Part shown: in pieces, positions 33,366-37,148 of the stretch
Position numbering within the stretch: the first letter of the stretch is position 1
Layout: every line of letters starts with the position of its first letter
Assembly (NCBI GenBank): GCA_019638935.1
Contig: JAHBSW010000022.1
Location: 1 to 37,148, forward strand
Source: Cryobacterium sp.
GTDB taxonomy: Bacteria; Actinomycetota; Actinomycetes; Actinomycetales; Microbacteriaceae
Length of the DNA: 37,148 bases
Direction: 5' to 3'
Made by a program: the position numbers and the translations under genes
Notes under the pieces: model-generated
Told to the model about the DNA's origin: nothing
What the model saw: the letters and a program-made list of their open reading frames with translations, nothing else
Database searches by the model: none

Positions 33366-33790
33366 GGGCCCTCCATCTGAACAGCGACCCAGAACACGGT
33401 CGTGGCTGCGGACCCGTTTGCCGCGACTTTGAAGTGGTCGGCCGAGCGCGGGGATTCATAGATGATGCTCGCCCCGCCGCCCTTGTTTCCTGTGGAGGTG
33501 TAGTGCCCTGCGCCGAGCGCGACCACGGGCGCAACCGTGAATCGACCGGCGGGGTAGTTGACGGTTGCGCCGACACTGTCCGCTGGGGCGTTGACGATGC
33601 CGATGGCCACGGCGTAGGGCAGGCGGGCGAGTTTCGCTTCGAGCTGATCGAGGCGTGAGCGGTCTGAACCGAACGCGGTACTGACCGATTCTTGGCCGAG
33701 GTTGAGCAGGTCGCTCATGAGAGTCTCGGCGTCATCCTCACCGAACTGGTAGACACCCTCGGGGTCGAGGTAGCCGGGTCCGACGCCCAT
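33362..33790 (-). CDS. Putative phage tail-fibre or minor structural protein
   Basis: A 142-residue protein, MGVGPGYLDPEGVYQFGEDD at the start, with a short helical region (SRLDQLEAKLARL) and a C-terminal beta-rich part (GRFTVAPVVALGAGHYTSTG and FWVAVQMEGP) like the receptor-side tips of phage tail proteins. No enzyme motif is seen. The ATG has AAGGGAG 7 nt upstream. It lies 1 nt after the S74-type protein gene and overlaps the endolysin start. Confidence 0.65.
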   Translation of the reverse strand: MGVGPGYLDPEGVYQFGEDDAETLMSDLLNLGQESVSTAFGSDRSRLDQLEAKLARLPYAVAIGIVNAPADSVGATVNYPAGRFTVAPVVALGAGHYTSTGNKGGGASIIYESPRSADHFKVAANGSAATTVFWVAVQMEGP

Positions 33791-33791
33791 C

Positions 33792-34445
33792 TCAGGCTCC
33801 CTTCGCTAGCTGCTCGAGGCGGGCCTCGAGCTCGTCGAGACGGGCCTGCTGCCGCCTCGCCACCTCGAGCAGGTAGACGGCCATCACCTGGTCGTAACGC
33901 ACGACCTGCGGCACCGCCTCGGCCGAGGTCGGCTCGTTGGTCTCGGGGTCGCGGTCGACGTCCCAGCCGACCAGGTGCGGCACCCCGACAGCATCCTCGG
34001 CGATGAGGCCCAACTCGCGGGTACCGGCAGGCTGGCCCTTGCGGTGGTACGTGACCGGCTGCAGCGCGAGGAACGTCTCGATGTCGAGCTCGGCAGCCTT
34101 GATGACTTCCTTGTGGCGGCGGGTGCTCGAGTTGTACATGATCTGCAGCTGGGCGTTCATCCACATCCCACGCCAGCCCGAGCCGGTCGCCGATCGCGCG
34201 TAAGCGTTCGAGGTCACCCCGTCTGCCGCCGTGCTCAGCCCGGTGATCTTCGACGCCGGCAGATCGGGAATCCGTGCGACATCGAGCGTGCCGCTGGCGA
34301 TCGCGGCCGCGTCGTGCGTGCCATCGGTCATGTGCTCGGCGAGGTAGTCGCGAGACTTGTTGTGCTCGTCGTAGCTCTGGCGCAGGTCTGCTGTGCCGGG
34401 CACGACGTCCATGCCGGCAGCGGCGGCCTTGTCTCCGGTGGCCAT
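33792..34445 (-). CDS. Tail fibre protein with S74-type intramolecular chaperone domain
   Basis: A 217-residue tail protein. The C-terminal half carries the chaperone/auto-processing signature: NSSTRRHKEVIKAAELD, where the serine and the basic stretch correspond to the autocleavage site, then FLALQPVTYHRKG, RELGLIAEDAV, HLV and VPQVVRYDQVMAVYLLEVAR, ending in a coiled coil. Such domains trimerise the fibre and are cut off. The fibre part in front is short. The ATG at 34443-34445 follows GGAG by 7 nt; a TTG 12 nt earlier is less likely. Confidence 0.85.
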   Translation of the reverse strand: MATGDKAAAAGMDVVPGTADLRQSYDEHNKSRDYLAEHMTDGTHDAAAIASGTLDVARIPDLPASKITGLSTAADGVTSNAYARSATGSGWRGMWMNAQLQIMYNSSTRRHKEVIKAAELDIETFLALQPVTYHRKGQPAGTRELGLIAEDAVGVPHLVGWDVDRDPETNEPTSAEAVPQVVRYDQVMAVYLLEVARRQQARLDELEARLEQLAKGA

Positions 34446-34446
34446 G

Positions 34447-34890
34447 TCAAGCTCCAATCAGGTCGGGGTCGTAGTCGAGGTAGCTCATGCCGATCGGAAC
34501 ATCGAGGTAGCTGAGCCCGTCGGGGGCGGCGAGGTAGGAGTAAGGGGGCGTGTCGACGAGGCCCCGGGAGCGCACGCGCATGGTGGCGGCCGCGAGGTCG
34601 TAGACGACAGAGGCGACGTACCCGGTTTGCAGTTCGGTGTCGGGCGGGGTGATTCGGGCGGCTTGCCCGGGAAGCACGGAGTAGGAGGCGACGCCGGTGA
34701 TGTCGAGCCGGCGGCCGCGGCCCTGGGCGCGCGAGAGGATGCCAGCTGCTGCGCCCGCGCCTGGGTAGGCGGTGTCGTGGCGTACGTGGCGCACGTTGAG
34801 GGCGGTGTCGGGTCCGGCGGTGGCGTACTCGACTCGGTTGAGGTCGCTCGTCAACCCACCGGTACTGACTACGACGCCGTCGAACCAGCG
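34447..34890 (-). pseudogene. Downstream frame of a frameshifted minor tail gene
   Basis: About 147 residues (WFDGVVVSTGGLTSDLNRVE onwards, ending DLIGA) that read as the continuation of the tail gene at 34869-35669 in the -1 frame. Within about 20 codons of the upstream stop, no ATG or well-placed GTG with a ribosome binding site is present to start it independently; the nearest GTG is inside ALNVRHVRH. It overlaps no other gene and ends 1 nt before the S74-type gene. It is either the broken half of one 407-residue protein or is reached by frameshifting. Confidence 0.65.
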
Positions 34891-35669
34891 TCGTCGTCGA
34901 CGGTGATGTCGTCGACGAGCTCGGTGAGCGGGTGTGATTCGGGCGAGAGCACGACGGTGCCGGGCGTCTCGGGCTGGGCAGCGGTGAGCCACCACCGGCC
35001 CTGGTGGTCGCACCAGAGCTTCAGGCCAGCTTTCTGAGCGAGCGGGATGATGTAGTCGAGGGCGCTGGTGCCCGGCCGCCACACGGTTGCACCGGCGTCG
35101 ACGACACCGTCGGCATCGCCGGGCTGCAGGGCCGCGCCGATGCGGGCGAGCAGGAGGCCCACGATCGTACGGATGCTGGTGGTGCCGGGGTCGTAGGGTT
35201 CTGTGGCCAGGAGTGTGAGCTGCTGCAGGCGTGCCTCGCCGGACGCGGCCTCGAGGGTGAGTCTGCCGGCACGGTGGTCGTAGCTGCGGCGGGTGATGTG
35301 GAGCCGGCAGCGGATCGTGGCCGACGGGAGCCGGGACTTGTTGTAGGGGCGGCTGTAAGCCAGCGCGAAGGCGGAGAGCGGTCGGCCGCCGAAGGCGCTG
35401 GTGAGCTCAGCGAGCTCGCCAGCGAACGCGGCGGTGAGAGTGGCGAGCGTCCAGGGTGAGCCGAGGTGCCGGCTCATGGTCAGCTGCAGCTCTTGCAGGG
35501 TGCGGGGATCGATCAGCGCGAGCTCGGCGGCGGTGAGCTCGAGCTCGAGGCGGGCCTGCGCGTACGGAGACCAGCCCTCGTCGAGGGTGAGCTCCCCGGT
35601 GACCGGGCGCAGCTTGAGGCCGGCCGGCAGGATGGTGGCGATCGCGGAATGGCTGTCGAGGATCGTCAT
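34869..35669 (-). CDS. Phage minor tail protein, N-terminal part (frameshifted)
   Basis: A 266-residue protein typical of siphovirus minor tail proteins: MTILDSHSAIATILPAGLKL, RRSYDHRAGRLTLEAASGEA, GLKLWCDHQGRWWLTAAQPE and the closing LVDDITVDDD. It stops at TAG right after DDDAGSTAS, where a -1 shift gives DDDRWFDGVVV and a further 147 residues. The ATG at 35667-35669 follows GGGAGG and overlaps the upstream stop as ATGA. Confidence 0.8.
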   Translation of the reverse strand: MTILDSHSAIATILPAGLKLRPVTGELTLDEGWSPYAQARLELELTAAELALIDPRTLQELQLTMSRHLGSPWTLATLTAAFAGELAELTSAFGGRPLSAFALAYSRPYNKSRLPSATIRCRLHITRRSYDHRAGRLTLEAASGEARLQQLTLLATEPYDPGTTSIRTIVGLLLARIGAALQPGDADGVVDAGATVWRPGTSALDYIIPLAQKAGLKLWCDHQGRWWLTAAQPETPGTVVLSPESHPLTELVDDITVDDDAGSTAS

Positions 35670-36019
35670 GTCACCTCCCGGAATCCCACCCGCACCGTCC
35701 ATGCGGTCTGGGTCGACGGGTCGAGGCTGATGCGCAGCTCACCGTCGACGACGTACTGCATCGAGATCTCGCTGAGGTCGTCCTCGCTGAGCGTGAGGCG
35801 GGCAGGGCGGGAGTGCATGGTCAGACAGGTGAACGCTGTGGCACGGTCGTCGAAGAGCAGCTCGAGGTTACCCTTGCGCAGCTGCGCCCGGCGCAAGCTG
35901 ATGGCCACATCACCGTCGACGAGCTCGTGCGTGATGTTCTGCCCTCGCCGGTCTGCTTCATAGCCGAGGACCTGCAGGGGCGTGACAGTGGTGACGCCAT
36001 CGCTGAGGGTGGTCACCAC
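35666..36019 (-). CDS. Phage tail protein (distal tail/minor tail position)
   Basis: A 117-residue beta-rich protein (VTPLQVLGYEADRRGQNITH, GNLELLFDDRATAF and YVVDGELRISLDPSTQTAW). Its place directly after the tape measure and before the minor tail protein is where distal tail proteins lie in siphoviruses; no sequence signature proves it. Two GTG codons, at 36019 and 36016, are possible starts. The second overlaps the tape-measure stop as GTGA, and GGAG precedes both. Confidence 0.7.
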   Translation of the reverse strand: MVTTLSDGVTTVTPLQVLGYEADRRGQNITHELVDGDVAISLRRAQLRKGNLELLFDDRATAFTCLTMHSRPARLTLSEDDLSEISMQYVVDGELRISLDPSTQTAWTVRVGFREVT

Positions 36020-37035
36020 AGTCTCCGCCCAGCTCGGTCGACGACGTCGACGGTGATCGTGCGACGGCGCTGCAGCTCGCGATCCACGGCACTGGTGTCC
36101 ACGTCAAGCTCGAGGGTCTTGTGCTCGGGCAGGTTGTTGATCTGCTCGGCGAGGCCGGCGAGGCGCTGCCCCTGCTTGTCGGCACCGCTGCTGACGAGCT
36201 GCTCGTAGAGCTTGTACTTCTCGCCCGCGAGGTCGGTCGCTTCGGCGAGCTCGTCGAAGCGTGACGACAGGTTCCAGGTGTTGGTGCGCTGACCGCCGAA
36301 TTGCTCGCCGGCGAGTTCTTTGAGGGCTGCGGAGATCCCGGCAGCCTTCTCACCACCGAGGGCGAGGGCTTCGGCAACCTTGGTGGCCTCGATACCGGTG
36401 CGCTCGGCGACGTCCATGATGAGGTCAAAGTTCTCGTCGATGGTCTCGGCGACGAGCTTGCGCTTCTCGAGCTCGGAGAGCGCGGCGCCGCCGTTCTCGA
36501 CCATGCGGGCGAACTGGTTGCTGACTTCCTCGGACATCCGCTCGGAGCGTTCGGTGATGTTGGCGAAGGCGACGCCGGCGATCGCGCCGAGTCCGCCGAG
36601 GGCGATGCCGGCAGGACCGGTGATGCTGCCGGCGAGTCCGCCGAGGGTGCCTTGTACGGCGTCGCCGATGGAGGCCATGTCGCCCTTGAAGCTCGAGGCG
36701 AGCTGTGACATGTTCTGGGTCGCCTCTTGTTTGAACTCCTTGGCGGCCTCCCCGGATTCGTCGTAGCCGCTCTTGGCGGCTTCCTTCATCTCGCGGAAGG
36801 CTTTGCGTGATTTCTGGGTGATCTCGTTGCCGGTCTTCTTGGTCTCGTCGGCGAGGTCGCGGCTGGCGCGCTGGGCGTCTTTGAGGTCGCCCTCGAGCTC
36901 TTCGAGCGACTTGTTCTGCCCGACCTCTTTGAGAGTCTCGGTGGCGTCGTCGAGGGGGGCGATCACGCCGCTCTCGATTCCTTCCTTGAAGGGACGGCCG
37001 TCGACGCCGACGCCGAGCTCGATGCCTTTAGCCAC
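36013..37035 (-). CDS. Phage tape measure protein
   Basis: A 340-residue protein with a long helical, charged N-terminal half (about 28-120, coiled coil), a Gly/Ala-rich hydrophobic stretch (LGGLAGSITGPAGIALGGLG, about 131-150) and further helices. It sets tail length; at this size the tail would be short, of the order of 50 nm by the usual length rule. A GTG start at 37033-37035 overlaps the preceding gene by 8 nt. Confidence 0.82.
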   Translation of the reverse strand: MAKGIELGVGVDGRPFKEGIESGVIAPLDDATETLKEVGQNKSLEELEGDLKDAQRASRDLADETKKTGNEITQKSRKAFREMKEAAKSGYDESGEAAKEFKQEATQNMSQLASSFKGDMASIGDAVQGTLGGLAGSITGPAGIALGGLGAIAGVAFANITERSERMSEEVSNQFARMVENGGAALSELEKRKLVAETIDENFDLIMDVAERTGIEATKVAEALALGGEKAAGISAALKELAGEQFGGQRTNTWNLSSRFDELAEATDLAGEKYKLYEQLVSSGADKQGQRLAGLAEQINNLPEHKTLELDVDTSAVDRELQRRRTITVDVVDRAGRRLW

Positions 37036-37148
37036 GGGCGCCGCCCTTCTCGAAGTTCTCGTGGATGGTGCGCACGGCGGTCTGGATCCACAGCGCTGCC
37101 GCGCGCGGGATGAACTCGGCGGCCGCCGGGTAGACGACGTAGCCGCGC
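37028..37148 (-). CDS. Phage structural gene, only the C-terminal 39 residues in window
   Basis: The last 39 codons of a frame ending FEKGGARG and TAA at 37028-37030. The visible peptide (YVVYPAAAEFIPRAAALWIQ) is hydrophobic and helical. Its place just before the tape measure suggests a tail assembly or head-tail joining protein. It overlaps the tape-measure start by 8 nt. Confidence 0.6.
   Translation of the reverse strand, partial: RGYVVYPAAAEFIPRAAALWIQTAVRTIHENFEKGGARG

Noticed and set aside
34885-34900. Programmed -1 ribosomal frameshift signal
   Set aside because: No XXXYYYZ-type slippery heptamer and no obvious pseudoknot at the junction; mutation or sequence error is as likely, so it was reported only as a frameshift.

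Overview
The window is high-GC, densely packed bacterial chromosome from an actinobacterium, most likely a member of Microbacteriaceae (Micrococcales). The evidence is the strong GC3 codon use, the serA / leuB-ilvE-FAH-hydrolase neighbourhood, an F420-dependent glucose-6-phosphate dehydrogenase, a fused MrpA/B antiporter subunit, DUF2207 and DUF6458 proteins, and a DtxR/IdeR-type iron box. Genus cannot be fixed from the sequence alone.

Layout. (1) 1-2763, minus strand: leuB, ilvE and a truncated fumarylacetoacetate-hydrolase-family gene. (2) 2824-8745: a DUF2207 membrane protein, a DUF6458 protein, serA, two translationally coupled small membrane proteins and an NAD(P)-binding NmrA-type protein. 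(3) 8985-14238, minus: ilvC, ilvN, ilvB and ilvD, so that with ilvE and leuB most of valine/isoleucine and part of leucine synthesis lies here. (4) 14248-20649, minus: a complete Mrp-type Na+/H+ antiporter operon (A/B fusion, C, D, E, F, G) with overlapping genes, running into ilvD with a 9-nt gap. (5) 20775-22930, minus: otsA-otsB trehalose synthesis. Antiporter plus trehalose suggests a salt/osmotic block. (6) 23094-26414: a sugar-phosphate isomerase/epimerase-like protein, a phosphoribosyltransferase, three small membrane proteins and a nitronate-monooxygenase-like flavoprotein. (7) 26569-29450, plus: a near-consensus iron box and, under it, a stand-alone SIP-type NADPH domain, a MATE exporter and a CPR/FNR-like flavin reductase. 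This is the best candidate in the window for an undescribed system. (8) 29447-30448, minus: fgd, whose stop codon shares a CTAG with the reductase stop.

(9) From about 30595 to the right edge lies one end of a prophage. It begins at a 3' remnant of a tRNA gene (tRNA-Lys type), the attachment site, followed by a tyrosine integrase, a small HTH-like protein and a lipoprotein on the plus strand. Converging on these from the right on the minus strand are tail and lysis genes: tape measure, tail proteins (one frameshifted), an S74-type tail fibre, an M23 endolysin, an XhlA-like protein and a holin. The other end of the prophage, its head genes and its repressor are outside the window.

Non-coding structure includes a perfect 19-bp inverted repeat with an inner hairpin (8759-8841), a three-copy repeat forming a large stem between ilvN and ilvC (10037-10187), and several starts with a TAnnnT hexamer 6-8 nt upstream and no Shine-Dalgarno, suggesting leaderless transcripts. 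No CRISPR array, rRNA, intact tRNA or insertion sequence was seen.
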